A stretch of 64,000 nucleotides of DNA from Pseudomonadota bacterium. GTDB taxonomy: Bacteria; Pseudomonadota; Gammaproteobacteria; Steroidobacterales; GCA-2729495. Numbering within the stretch: position 1 is the stretch's first letter; each line of letters begins with the position of its first letter. Below are positions 27,872-36,086 of this stretch, in pieces. The notes beneath the pieces are model-generated. The model saw only the letters and a program-made list of their open reading frames with translations. It was not told the origin of the DNA and did not search any database. The stretch spans positions 49,287-113,286 of the forward strand of contig CAUJHF010000063.1 of NCBI GenBank assembly GCA_963204745.1. Direction: 5' to 3'. The position numbers and the translations under genes were made by a program.

Positions 27872-28633
27872 CTAGTTGTCGTCCAAGTCGTCCAAGTCGT
27901 CCAAGTCGTCCATATAGCTGTCGTCAACCGGTACGTTGCCGTCATACATGCGATAACGCCGGTTTTGCAGATAAGCGTCGCGTACAAACAGATATGGGTC
28001 GTAAGCGTCAAAAATCTGCTGGTCAGCGTCCAGCAGGCGTGATCGCTTTTCCACCTGATGCACTGACCAGAGGGCCCAGCTGATATCGACGTTGTCGTTG
28101 CTGAGATCGATCAGCGGGGTCAATGGTGAATCCGCAACATCGCCGGTCAGGCTGCGCAGCGTGCGGGGACCAAACAAGGGCAACACGATGTATGGACCTT
28201 CGCCCACGCCCCATTTGCCCAGGGTCTGGCCAAAGTCCTCGTCATTTTCCTTGAGCCCGACCCGCGTTGCCGGGTCAAAAAAACCGAACAGGCCTACCGT
28301 GGTGTTCAGCAGGAAGCGACCCGTATCGCGACCACCATCGCGAAACTTTCCTTGCAGGAAATCATTCACGATAGTGATCGGGTACTTGAGGTTGCTGAAG
28401 AAATTCTGGATCCCGCCCCGCATCCGGGCCGGCAGTCCACGTTCATAACCAACGGCAACCGGTCGCAACAGGTACCGGTCGCCGATGTCGTTTACCTTGT
28501 ACATCGCCCGGTTAAAGGGTTGGATCGGGTCGTAGGCGTCCTGGTTTTCAGCAGCCCTGCTGCTGGCACAGCCGCTGCTGATAATGAAGACCAGCACCAC
28601 CAGGGCTGAGCGCGATTTATCCCAGGTATTCAT
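27872..28633 (-). CDS. mlaA: Outer-membrane lipoprotein MlaA (VacJ)
   Basis: Lipoprotein that removes misplaced phospholipid from the outer leaflet and passes it to MlaC. The signal ends in the lipobox ISSGC. The MlaA body shows YDPIQPFNRAMYKVNDIGDRYLLRPVA, FFSNLKYPITIVNDFLQGK and GPYIVLPLFGPRTLR. It has 253 residues. The C-terminus carries an unusual acidic tail DDLDDLDDLDDN encoded by a 9-base tandem repeat. It overlaps the bepA stop by four bases and converges on mlaB. Confidence 0.94.
   Translation of the reverse strand: MNTWDKSRSALVVLVFIISSGCASSRAAENQDAYDPIQPFNRAMYKVNDIGDRYLLRPVAVGYERGLPARMRGGIQNFFSNLKYPITIVNDFLQGKFRDGGRDTGRFLLNTTVGLFGFFDPATRVGLKENDEDFGQTLGKWGVGEGPYIVLPLFGPRTLRSLTGDVADSPLTPLIDLSNDNVDISWALWSVHQVEKRSRLLDADQQIFDAYDPYLFVRDAYLQNRRYRMYDGNVPVDDSYMDDLDDLDDLDDN
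27877..27911. repeat. 9-base tandem repeat in the mlaA 3' end
   Basis: About four copies of a TCGTCCAAG unit in a row (the last diverging), encoding the repeated Asp-Asp-Leu of the MlaA tail. The period is a multiple of three, so gain or loss of a unit changes tail length without a frameshift. Confidence 0.85.
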
Positions 28634-30114
28634 TGTGCATTTCCGTTGTTTTGTCGCCGGGCTTTCTGTTCTCTATCTACCCATTCCTGGATCTGCTCAA
28701 GCCGCGCGTTGAAACGCGCCCTCTGCACGCTGTTCAGCCCGGGAATGGACAGGGCCAGCCGGAGCTGGTCGGCTGCCATCGTTGCATCACCCTTGATCAG
28801 GTGCAACTCCGCCATATAGTAATGCGCTTCCGCTGTGTCACCGGCAGCGCTTGCGGCCAGGGCAATCAAGCGTACCTGTTTGGCAGTCGGCGGAACATTG
28901 TTGAGCAGGTCCAGCAGAATGTGGTGGGCTTTCTTTGCATTTCCGTTCGCGAGCAGTGCTTCGGCGTAGTGCACTGTGAGCGGCACATTGCGCGGGAATA
29001 GCGCCGTCGCCTGGTCAAATATGGCAAACGCCTGGTCCCTGTTTCCAAGGGCGAGTTCTGCATTTGCCTGCCCGGTATGAAAGGGGATTATGCCCGGATG
29101 GGCTGCGCGCAGATTTCTGAACTGGTCGCATGCGATGTCGTATTGACTCAATTCCATACGCGCCAGCGCGATGCCGTAATCGGTGCCCAGATTGCCGATG
29201 CTCTTCGGATTCTGCTGTTCCCCGAGGAAAAATTCGAGTGCCTTTTCCGGCGTGGAGCTGGTCAGGACGCGAATCCTCGCCTTGGTCAGGGAATAGCCGG
29301 CAGCATCCTGGACTTCGGGACGCGGAAGCGAAGCGGCGCGTTCCCTCGTTTCCGCGATACGGTTTACGGTTACCGGATGCGTGCGCAGAAACTCGGGTGC
29401 CTGACTCGCGAGTGGTCCGGTCTGTCTGGCAAGAGTCTCGAAGAAGGCCGGCATGCCTTCCGGATCGAAGCCGGCCGCAGCCAGCACACCGACACCCACG
29501 CGGTCGGCTTCATATTCATTGGCGCGGGTGAAATTGATCTGCTGCTGTGCCGTTACGCCCTGTGCGGTAACAATTGCGCCCGTTATCGCATCGCTGCTTC
29601 CGCCTGCGGCGCCCAGCAGGATTGCACCGAGCATCGCGGCCATGCTGAGAATGCTGTTGCGCTGATTTGCATAGACTGCACGCGAGATATGCCGCTGTGT
29701 TACATGCGAGATTTCATGAGCCATGACACCGGCAAGTTCGCTCTCGCTGTTGCTTGCCAGAATCAGGCCGGAGTGAATACCGATATAGCCGCCGGGCAGC
29801 GCAAACGCATTAATTGCATTGTCGTTGACAATGAAGAAGTTGAACTGGAAATCGCCATCGTGGGCCTGGGTCGCCAGTTTCTGCCCGATGTCCTGAACAT
29901 ACTCCTGGATTTCCGGATCGCTCATGACGCGGTCGGTGTCGATCAGGCTGCGGTAGATGCTGCGACCTATCTGCACTTCGCGGTCGCGGGACAGAACCGA
30001 GTCGCCCGGGCTGCCAATATCGGGCAAATCGCTGTTTGTTGCCGGCAACGGCGGGATGATCAGGCAGGTCATCGCGACGGACAGGACGAGGTTTCGCAGG
30101 CATGGGCGGATCAT
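28630..30114 (-). CDS. bepA: M48 metalloprotease with TPR domain, BepA-like
   Basis: Periplasmic chaperone/protease for outer-membrane protein assembly. A signal peptide is followed by an M48 domain with the zinc motif HEISH (AGVMAHEISHVTQRH) and NEYEADRVGV as the third ligand region. The C-terminal half is TPR-like (ANAELALGNRDQAFAIFDQA, HYAEALLANGNAKKAHHIL). ATG at 30114 (MIRPCLRNLV) puts a proper signal peptide first; the ORF track adds 19 residues. In E. coli, BepA acts on LptD and the BAM complex. It is in an operon with bcp upstream and mlaA downstream. Confidence 0.92.
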   Translation of the reverse strand: MIRPCLRNLVLSVAMTCLIIPPLPATNSDLPDIGSPGDSVLSRDREVQIGRSIYRSLIDTDRVMSDPEIQEYVQDIGQKLATQAHDGDFQFNFFIVNDNAINAFALPGGYIGIHSGLILASNSESELAGVMAHEISHVTQRHISRAVYANQRNSILSMAAMLGAILLGAAGGSSDAITGAIVTAQGVTAQQQINFTRANEYEADRVGVGVLAAAGFDPEGMPAFFETLARQTGPLASQAPEFLRTHPVTVNRIAETRERAASLPRPEVQDAAGYSLTKARIRVLTSSTPEKALEFFLGEQQNPKSIGNLGTDYGIALARMELSQYDIACDQFRNLRAAHPGIIPFHTGQANAELALGNRDQAFAIFDQATALFPRNVPLTVHYAEALLANGNAKKAHHILLDLLNNVPPTAKQVRLIALAASAAGDTAEAHYYMAELHLIKGDATMAADQLRLALSIPGLNSVQRARFNARLEQIQEWVDREQKARRQNNGNAQ

Positions 30115-30190
30115 GCGGGACCATGATCCATGCCGGGAGACGGGGTCTGTACTCGATATGGTATGGGGCATGCGCCTGTCTGCGGCGGTG

Positions 30191-30658
30191 TCAGTCTGTG
30201 CTGATCGCTTCCAGGACTTCTGCGGCGTGGCCCTTGACGCTGACCTTGCGCCACTCGCGTTGCAATCTGCCTTCGGTATCGATCAAAAAGGTGCTGCGCT
30301 CGATGCCAAGCACCTTCTTTCCATACATGTTCTTTTCGCGGATCACGTCAAACAACCGGCAGAGTTTTTCATCCGCGTCGGACAGCAGATCGAAAGGGAA
30401 CTCGAATTTTGCCTTGAATTTCTCGTGTGATGCGAGGGAGTCGCGTGATACGCCAAGGATCACAGTATGCTTTTTCCTGAATTTCTCCTGCAGGGTGCCA
30501 AAGTCACAGCTTTCGGTAGTGCAGCCCGGTGTGCTGTCCTTCGGATAGAAGTACACCACCACATTCCTGCCACGCAGATCCTTGAGTTCGATGTGCTGGT
30601 CGCCGGTAGCCGGCAGCCGGAAATTCGGTACGACCTTGCCAACTGTAACGGTACTCAT
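30191..30658 (-). CDS. bcp: Thioredoxin-dependent peroxiredoxin Bcp
   Basis: Peroxidase of the BCP/PrxQ group. The 155-residue protein has peroxidatic and resolving cysteines five apart in TPGCTTESCDF and the preceding VVVYFYPKDS strand. It is 29 bases after gcvR, matching the gcvR-bcp order known in E. coli. Confidence 0.95.
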   Translation of the reverse strand: MSTVTVGKVVPNFRLPATGDQHIELKDLRGRNVVVYFYPKDSTPGCTTESCDFGTLQEKFRKKHTVILGVSRDSLASHEKFKAKFEFPFDLLSDADEKLCRLFDVIREKNMYGKKVLGIERSTFLIDTEGRLQREWRKVSVKGHAAEVLEAISTD

Positions 30659-30687
30659 GTGCTTTCCTGTCTGTCAGCCGGATTCGT

Positions 30688-31215
30688 TCAGCGCTGTGCC
30701 GGTTCCATCACCGCGTCCAGGTTCTGCTCGTCGCAGTACTCCATGAACTCCTCCCGCAGGGTCGCAACGTGCACTGTGCGCGGTATATTCACGGTCATCT
30801 GTACGCTGAACATCAGCGCACCGGTATGCGGTGCATTGTAGCGGCGGGTGTTGACCTCGGATATTTCGAGGTTGCGGGTGGCAAAAAAGTTCGACAAGCC
30901 GAAAACAATACCCTCATGATCGAGGGTAACCACGTCGATGGAGTAGGGAGCTGCGGCCTCGGCTGGTCGCGGCTGGGTTTCGCGCACGGTAACTGTCAGT
31001 TCGGATTGCTGCTGAAGCGCCAGCAGGCTGCTCTGCAGCTTGGCCACCGTGTGCCAGTTACCCGAGACCAGCATCATCACCGCGAATTCTGCGCCGAGAG
31101 CGATCATTCGGCTCTCGCGGATGCTGCCGCCAGCGGCATTGATGGCATGACTCAGATCGCGAACCACGCCGGCGCGATCCGGTCCTATTGCTGTGACCGC
31201 CAGAAGTTTTTCCAT
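30688..31215 (-). CDS. gcvR: ACT-domain regulator, GcvR-like
   Basis: Protein of 175 residues made of two ACT domains: LLAVTAIGPDRAGVVRDLS near the start and DVVTLDHEGIVFGLSNFF near residue 95. In E. coli GcvR binds glycine and inhibits GcvA at the glycine-cleavage operon; whether that applies here is inferred from similarity and the conserved neighbourhood (dapA, bcp). It is divergent from dapA. Confidence 0.85.
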   Translation of the reverse strand: MEKLLAVTAIGPDRAGVVRDLSHAINAAGGSIRESRMIALGAEFAVMMLVSGNWHTVAKLQSSLLALQQQSELTVTVRETQPRPAEAAAPYSIDVVTLDHEGIVFGLSNFFATRNLEISEVNTRRYNAPHTGALMFSVQMTVNIPRTVHVATLREEFMEYCDEQNLDAVMEPAQR

Positions 31216-31360
31216 GGATAAAGGTGCAGAAGCCCTGAAAAATGAGCGGTCAGTGTACCGGTAAATAGACCTGCATCAAGGCATTGTCCGCGGTGCCCTT
31301 GCGACCCCGCAGCAGCCTCAGTACCATCGCTGCCTCTTCCCGGTCTCCGGTTCGCTCGCA

Positions 31361-32269
31361 ATGTTCTCAGGCAGCTTCGTCGCGCTGGTTACGCCCATGA
31401 AAGATGATGGGGCGCTCGATTTCGCCTGCCTCGAACGTCTGGTTGACTGGCATATCGGGCAGGGAACGGATGGGCTGGTAATCGCCGGCACCACCGGCGA
31501 GGCCAGTACCCTGACCAAGGCCGAGCACGTCGAAGTTATCCGTATCGCTGCCCATCGTGCTGCCGGGCGGATCCCGGTCATCGCCGGTACCGGATCCAAT
31601 TCCACAGCACAGACCATCGACCTGTCACGGACCGTCGGCGGGCTTCCGGTTGATGGTTACCTTGTCGTCACGCCGTACTACAACAAGCCGACCCAGGAGG
31701 GGCTATACCGGCACTTCGTCGCGATCGCCGATGCCCTGGAGTTGCCACTGATCCTCTATAACGTACCAGGCCGCACCGGCGTCGACATGCAGACGGCCAC
31801 CGTTGCCCGCCTGGCCGCGCATCCCGGCATCATCGGCATCAAGGAAGCGACCGGGGACCTGGGCCGCTTGCAGCCATTGCGCGAAGCCTGTGGCGAGGAT
31901 TTCCTGTTGTTCAGCGGCGACGACGCGACCGGCTGTGAGTTCATGCTGCAGGGCGGGCAGGGGGTTATCTCGGTGACTTCCAATGTAGCGCCTGCACTGA
32001 TGGCTGATATGTGCAAGGCTGCGCTGAAAGGCAATCGGACCCTGGCCATCGAACTCGACGGCCGGCTCGCAGGCCTCCATCAGGAGCTGTTTGTGGAGTC
32101 AAATCCGATTCCGGTGAAGTGGGCGGTGGAACGCCTGGGTCTGATTCCCGGTGGGATGCGTTTGCCGCTGACGGCGCTCAGTGCGGGCTATCGACCTGCT
32201 GTCGAAGCAGCCATGCGTCGCGCCGGCGTGCTTGATCAGCGATCCAGCCTGGCTGAAGGGGCACGCTGA
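31361..32269 (+). CDS. dapA: 4-hydroxy-tetrahydrodipicolinate synthase DapA
   Basis: Condenses pyruvate with aspartate semialdehyde at the start of the lysine/diaminopimelate branch. The 302-residue TIM barrel has GTTGEASTL, the tyrosine in LILYNVPGRTG and the Schiff-base lysine in IIGIKEATGD. It is followed 10 bases later by a short lipoprotein, like the dapA-bamC pair in enterics. Confidence 0.96.
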   Translation: MFSGSFVALVTPMKDDGALDFACLERLVDWHIGQGTDGLVIAGTTGEASTLTKAEHVEVIRIAAHRAAGRIPVIAGTGSNSTAQTIDLSRTVGGLPVDGYLVVTPYYNKPTQEGLYRHFVAIADALELPLILYNVPGRTGVDMQTATVARLAAHPGIIGIKEATGDLGRLQPLREACGEDFLLFSGDDATGCEFMLQGGQGVISVTSNVAPALMADMCKAALKGNRTLAIELDGRLAGLHQELFVESNPIPVKWAVERLGLIPGGMRLPLTALSAGYRPAVEAAMRRAGVLDQRSSLAEGAR

Positions 32270-32279
32270 GTTGTCACCA

Positions 32280-32555
32280 ATGCTGTCAGCGAAGACGGGG
32301 TTCCTCGCACTGCTATCGATCGTCGTATTGACAGGTTGCTTTTCCTCGTCGCCGGACAAGCGCTGTGCCAAGCCGAAGGAGTATCAGCAGAGCACCAGCC
32401 TGCCCGACCTCAAGATCCCCGGGGGGTTGGAGGCACCAGACCGTTCCACGGCGATGGCCGTTCCGGCCGTGCCGCCCGGCGATCAGGCGGGCGTGATCAG
32501 CGACTGCCTGGATCGGCCACCCGACTACTTTCGCGAAGAGAAGGCGGCTGACTGA
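32280..32555 (+). CDS. Short BamC-like lipoprotein
   Basis: A 91-residue lipoprotein (ATG at 32280; the ORF track begins inside dapA). The signal ends VVLTGC. The mature part, about 72 residues, is low in predicted structure and contains EYQQSTSLPDLKIPGGLEAP followed by AMAVPAVPPG. This resembles the N-terminal extended segment of E. coli BamC (Y...L.EL..P.GM..P) that lies along BamD. The two helix-grip domains of BamC are missing. Position right after dapA, where E. coli has bamC, supports the link. Function as a BAM accessory factor is inference. Confidence 0.6.
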   Translation: MLSAKTGFLALLSIVVLTGCFSSSPDKRCAKPKEYQQSTSLPDLKIPGGLEAPDRSTAMAVPAVPPGDQAGVISDCLDRPPDYFREEKAAD

Positions 32556-32567
32556 TACAGCAGCGCA

Positions 32568-32596
32568 TTGAAGCGCAAGCCGCAACGGGCTAATCT
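32568..32596 (+). promoter_or_regulatory. Sigma-70-like promoter of tRNA-Ser
   Basis: TTGAAG and TAATCT are separated by exactly 17 bases and end about 30 bases before the tRNA. Nothing else in the 72-base gap needs a promoter. Both boxes are near consensus; no transcript data are available. Confidence 0.6.
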
Positions 32597-32627
32597 TGCC
32601 GCCCGTTTCCAGCCCAACAGACGATCC

Positions 32628-32718
32628 GGAGAGGTGGCCGAGTGGCTGAAGGCGCACGCTTGGAAAGCGTGTTTACGGTAACCCCGTAACGTGGGTTCGA
32701 ATCCCACCCTCTCCGCCA
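32628..32718 (+). tRNA. tRNA-Ser (anticodon GGA)
   Basis: A type II tRNA: acceptor GGAGAGG pairs with CCTCTCC, the D arm reads TGGCCGAGTGGCTGAAGGCG, the anticodon stem CACGC/GCGTG encloses TTGGAAA (anticodon GGA), a long variable arm follows, and the T arm is GTGGGTTCGAATCCCAC. Discriminator G and an encoded CCA end the gene. It reads UCC/UCU codons. Confidence 0.96.
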
Positions 32719-32722
32719 GCGA

Positions 32723-32757
32723 ATGAACAGGGGCCCTCGTGGCCCCTTTTTCATTCA
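32723..32757 (+). terminator. Rho-independent terminator after tRNA-Ser
   Basis: GGGGCC and GGCCCC arms around CTCGT, followed by TTTTT. The flanking GAATGAA and TTCATTC extend the symmetry. It begins a few bases after the tRNA CCA. Confidence 0.85.
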
Positions 32758-32796
32758 TCAGAGTGAGGGGCCCCGGTGAGAACCCGCCGGATCGAC

Positions 32797-32815
32797 AAAA
32801 CTGCAGAGCAGTTTT
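32797..32815. terminator. Short perfect hairpin, possible bidirectional terminator
   Basis: AAAACTGC and GCAGTTTT flank a 3-base loop. The A and T ends make it terminator-like on both strands. It sits in the 220-base gap between the tRNA terminator and the Spy-like gene; the rest of that gap shows no gene and no clear promoter. Confidence 0.4.
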
Positions 32816-32974
32816 GCACAGCGTGCAGCACTGCCCCGAGGGCGAGGGGCCGTACCCGACACCGCAGCAGGCTGCATCGTTGCAAATTTGTCGACCTGAT
32901 TGTCAACCAAGTGACCAACCCGGGCGTTGATCAAGTAGATCGTGTTACCCAGCTTTCCAACGCAGGAGTCATTC

Positions 32975-33490
32975 ATGAAAGCGTCCATTTTCAAGACCGC
33001 CGTACTTGCCGCTGTCGCCAGTACTGCCATCGCCATGCTTGCCGTCAGCGTGCCTGGCACCTCCAGTGCTGCGGATCAGGATAAGGCCGGATCCGGGCCT
33101 CGTGATCACGGTCGTGGCCATGGCCGTGGCATGCGGGGGCCGTTTACAGGCGCTCTGCGCCAGCTTGACCTGAGCGCTGAGCAGAAACAGTCGATCAAGT
33201 CAGTCATGCAGGAGGCCGGGCAGCAGGCCGCGGTTGATTGGCAGGCGAATCAGGCCAATATGGCGATCCTCGCCAATCCGGGTGATCCAGGTTATGCAGC
33301 CGCTGTGGCGCAGGCCAAGGTGAGCGCTGCTGCCATGATTCAGCGGCGCAGTGATGTAGCCGTACAGATCTACGCCATGCTCAGTCCCGAGCAGCAGGCG
33401 AAGTTACCCGCCGTGATAAGTGACATGCAGGCCAACATGCAGCAGCGCCGCGGCAAGCATCGTCCGGACGCGCCACAGACGGCTGACTGA
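32975..33490 (+). CDS. Spy/CpxP-like periplasmic protein
   Basis: Exported protein of 171 residues. A signal peptide (residues 1-33, ending TSSA) is followed by a Gly/His/Arg-rich stretch (RDHGRGHGRGMRG) and a helical region with two LTxxQ-like motifs: LDLSAEQKQSIKSVM and LSPEQQAKLPAV. This is the layout of Spy/CpxP chaperone-like stress proteins. AGGAG precedes the ATG. The histidine-rich segment could bind metal; that is inference. Confidence 0.75.
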   Translation: MKASIFKTAVLAAVASTAIAMLAVSVPGTSSAADQDKAGSGPRDHGRGHGRGMRGPFTGALRQLDLSAEQKQSIKSVMQEAGQQAAVDWQANQANMAILANPGDPGYAAAVAQAKVSAAAMIQRRSDVAVQIYAMLSPEQQAKLPAVISDMQANMQQRRGKHRPDAPQTAD

Positions 33491-33547
33491 CAGCTGTCTG
33501 TTTCGACCACAAGGATCGAGCCATCCATGCTGAATGGAGTCAGGTTT

Positions 33548-34114
33548 ATGCAGCGTCCATCCTCACTTTTCCTGGGCATCGTTCTCGCCGTGGTGACTCT
33601 GGGCGGTTGCGCGACGGCGCCGCCGCCACGCGTCAATCGCGAACCGGTGGTTGAAGCGCCGCGCCCACCGCCCGCTACGCAGGTCGTGTTCTATCCCAAC
33701 GCCGGGCAGTCGCCCGCGCAGCAGGATCGGGACCGATACGAGTGTTACCGATGGGCGGTGCAACAGACTGGCTTCGATCCGAGTGCGCCGTACGTGGCGC
33801 CGCATAAGCGCGTCGAGGTCGTTTCGACCACTCCCGCTGGCGCCAACATGGCTGCGGGTGCTGTGACCGGCGCGGTGCTTGGAGCTGCTGTGTCGCGACC
33901 GCGTGATGCGGGTGGCAACGCCATCGTTGGCGCGATCGCCGGTGCGGCGATCGGTGCGGCGGCCGACGCCAACAATCAGGCGCAGGTCGAACGCATACAG
34001 CAGCGTTACGACGAGCGTGAAGCAAGCCGCGAGGCCCAGCGTGATCAGCAGGCAGCGACATTTCGGCGCGCGATAAGCGCCTGTTTGGCCGGGCGGAATT
34101 ACACAGTTCGGTGA
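33548..34114 (+). CDS. Glycine-zipper lipoprotein with YECYxWA motif
   Basis: Lipoprotein of 188 residues (ATG at 33548; an ATG 21 bases upstream is also possible). The lipobox is LGGC. A conserved block RDRYECYRWAVQQTGFDPS precedes a glycine-zipper membrane segment (GAVTGAVLGAAVS...GAIAGAAIGAAAD), then a charged helix. The end reads ISACLAGRNYTVR. Glycine-zipper lipoproteins of this type are common in Proteobacteria and poorly understood; an outer-membrane role is likely. The next gene shares two of its motifs. It overlaps that ORF only if the latter starts at GTG 34111. Confidence 0.75.
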   Translation: MQRPSSLFLGIVLAVVTLGGCATAPPPRVNREPVVEAPRPPPATQVVFYPNAGQSPAQQDRDRYECYRWAVQQTGFDPSAPYVAPHKRVEVVSTTPAGANMAAGAVTGAVLGAAVSRPRDAGGNAIVGAIAGAAIGAAADANNQAQVERIQQRYDEREASREAQRDQQAATFRRAISACLAGRNYTVR

Positions 34115-34125
34115 GGAGAGTAGTC

Positions 34126-34869
34126 ATGAGCAAGCAGCCAGGAATCCAGTCGAAGCAGGCACGGTCGTTAGTGGCGGCAGGCGCATTCGTGATTGCTCTG
34201 ATGGTCGCCGGCATCGCGCTGTCGAACAGCGCGTTGGCTGACAATGACCGCCGCAACGGGGCCCGCAACGATTCAGCCCGAAACGACGCGGGCCACCGCG
34301 GTCAGGTGTACGACAGCCGCTATCAGCATAATCGCTATTACCCGGCACGTGGTCGGGCGGTGCCAGTGCTGCCGCGCGATTCAGTGGCCGTGCGCTATCG
34401 GGGAACGCCGTATTACATGCACGGCGGCAGCTGGTACCGGCCCTACGGCGCGCGCTTTGTGGTAATAGCGCCGCCGATCGGCTTGAGCGTGGGTTTTTTG
34501 CCGAGCTACTACAGTACGATCTGGTTTGGCAGCGTTCCTTACTACTACGCCGACGACGTCTATTACCGCTGGTACCCGGATCGGCGCAGCTATGTGGTGG
34601 TTGAGCCGCCGCCAGATTCGGCGCTGACCACGCAATCGCCGTCGTCACCGGTATCTGATGACCTGTTTGTCTACCCGATGAAGGGTCAGAGCGAGGAGCA
34701 GCAGGCTCAGGATCGCTACGAGTGCCATAGTTGGGCCGTGCAGCAGACGCACTACGATCCTACGCAGGCCGTCAGTAGTGTGGCGGATGCACAGTCCGAC
34801 GCGGCGCGCAGCGATTATTTTCGCGCGATGTCAGCCTGTCTCGACGCACGGGGTTATAGCGTGAAGTGA
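34126..34869 (+). CDS. Exported DUF6515-like protein
   Basis: Exported protein of 247 residues. An N-terminal hydrophobic segment (residues 15-38, ending SALA) is followed by an Asn/Arg-rich linker and a Tyr/Trp/Pro-rich domain (YRGTPYYMHGGSWYRPYG, GSVPYYYADDVYYRWYPD) typical of DUF6515. The C-terminal block QDRYECHSWAVQQTHYDPTQ and ending MSACLDARGYSVK closely resemble those of the preceding lipoprotein. ATG 34126 is preferred because GAGGAGA lies in front of it. No function is known. Confidence 0.75.
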   Translation: MSKQPGIQSKQARSLVAAGAFVIALMVAGIALSNSALADNDRRNGARNDSARNDAGHRGQVYDSRYQHNRYYPARGRAVPVLPRDSVAVRYRGTPYYMHGGSWYRPYGARFVVIAPPIGLSVGFLPSYYSTIWFGSVPYYYADDVYYRWYPDRRSYVVVEPPPDSALTTQSPSSPVSDDLFVYPMKGQSEEQQAQDRYECHSWAVQQTHYDPTQAVSSVADAQSDAARSDYFRAMSACLDARGYSVK

Positions 34870-34947
34870 AGCCTCAAACGGGTGGCGGAGCAGTTTTCAG
34901 GGCGACGCATGCCGTCTGTCACCCTGCCGGCCAAGTTGCAAAAAAGC

Positions 34948-36066
34948 CTACCCCGGATACTCCGCTACGCCGGCCAGGCCAAGCCGCGGTACCACGCCTT
35001 TCGGCGTGTCTTTCACGCCGGTACCGCTGTCGATCATGCCGAGTATCTCGCCTGTCTCCATGCATACCCTGGCCATCATGCCGGTGAAGAAGTTGGTGGT
35101 GACGAACGTTTTCTGGTCTGCGCCAGGCTGGATCATGGCCCAGCCGTAGGCGGGCAGCTGGTATTCGCGCAGCACTTCGCCCGATTCGCTGAGTACCTCG
35201 ACAGTTTCACCCCGGGTCAGCAGCAGGCGGCCGTCGCGCAGATAGGCAACCGCAATGGCCCAGACGCGATCCATCTCGAACGGCTTTGTCTCACCGGGGC
35301 AGACCTTCAGGTCCGGCATCTGCTCCCCGGTGCTGATGTTGAAGCGCATCACCCGTTTGCCGGTCTCGGTGGTGTAGGTCACATACTCTTCAGACGGGTG
35401 CAGGGTCATGTGCGTGATGCCCTTGAAGCCGAAGGGCTCGGGTGCTGTCTCAGGCGTCCACTCGTTGAGCAGTTTGCCGTCGGGGCTGAAGCGGTAGAGT
35501 TTGCCCTGGCCGATCAGCCCGCCAGTGTCCGGAATTGAACGTATGCAGGTGCCTGGTGGCGGTGTGTTGCCCTTGAAGTAGTCGGCCAGCAGGATGGTGC
35601 CGTCCGAAAGAAAACAGGGGCTCGCCAGGCCCACCTCAGCGAAACGTGTCTCAGGCAGCAGGGCGCCTGACGGCCTGACCTGCACGATGTGATGCCCCTG
35701 ACAATCGCAGCCCCACAGCGTGCCATCCGGGGCAAAGCGCAGGTGTACGATCAGGTGACTGGTAAAGCCGATCCAGAGCACACCCTTGTATTGCAGGTTC
35801 CGATCGTACTGAACGATACGCCCGACCCCGGCGTGATTGTCGTGCGGATTGTTCAGATAGGTGCAACTGAGAAAGATATCGCCTTTCTCGAACGGCCTGA
35901 TGGTCGAGGTGGTGGGCGGAGTTGGCAGAGTTTCACCGTCCCATCCCGCATAAATCCTTTCGCAGATGTCCTTCGGTACCGGCTTGATTGCCGCCATGAA
36001 CCTCGGCTGGCCGGTTTCAGCGCGGTCGCCTTTTACCGTTTCAATTTTTTTTGTGTCGCTGCTCAC
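34948..36066 (-). CDS. Beta-propeller protein, SMP-30/gluconolactonase-like
   Basis: Cytoplasmic protein of 372 residues without a signal peptide. Repeated propeller-like strands include HLRFAPDGTLWGCDCQGHHI, LYRFSPDGKLLNEWTPE, HMTLHPSEEYVTYTTE and AYLRDGRLLLTRGETVEVL. The resemblance to SMP-30/strictosidine-synthase-like lactonases is at fold level only; no metal-site alignment could be made by eye. It lies 20 bases after the DUF420 gene on the same strand and is divergent from the TetR-Rieske pair, so it may act in the same catabolic pathway. Confidence 0.6.
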   Translation of the reverse strand: MSSDTKKIETVKGDRAETGQPRFMAAIKPVPKDICERIYAGWDGETLPTPPTTSTIRPFEKGDIFLSCTYLNNPHDNHAGVGRIVQYDRNLQYKGVLWIGFTSHLIVHLRFAPDGTLWGCDCQGHHIVQVRPSGALLPETRFAEVGLASPCFLSDGTILLADYFKGNTPPPGTCIRSIPDTGGLIGQGKLYRFSPDGKLLNEWTPETAPEPFGFKGITHMTLHPSEEYVTYTTETGKRVMRFNISTGEQMPDLKVCPGETKPFEMDRVWAIAVAYLRDGRLLLTRGETVEVLSESGEVLREYQLPAYGWAMIQPGADQKTFVTTNFFTGMMARVCMETGEILGMIDSGTGVKDTPKGVVPRLGLAGVAEYPG

Positions 36067-36086
36067 TTGTCAGAACCCCCTGTATC

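Noticed and set aside
29077-30126. 349-codon open frame opposite bepA
   Set aside because: Shadow of an intact M48 protease gene; no family features.
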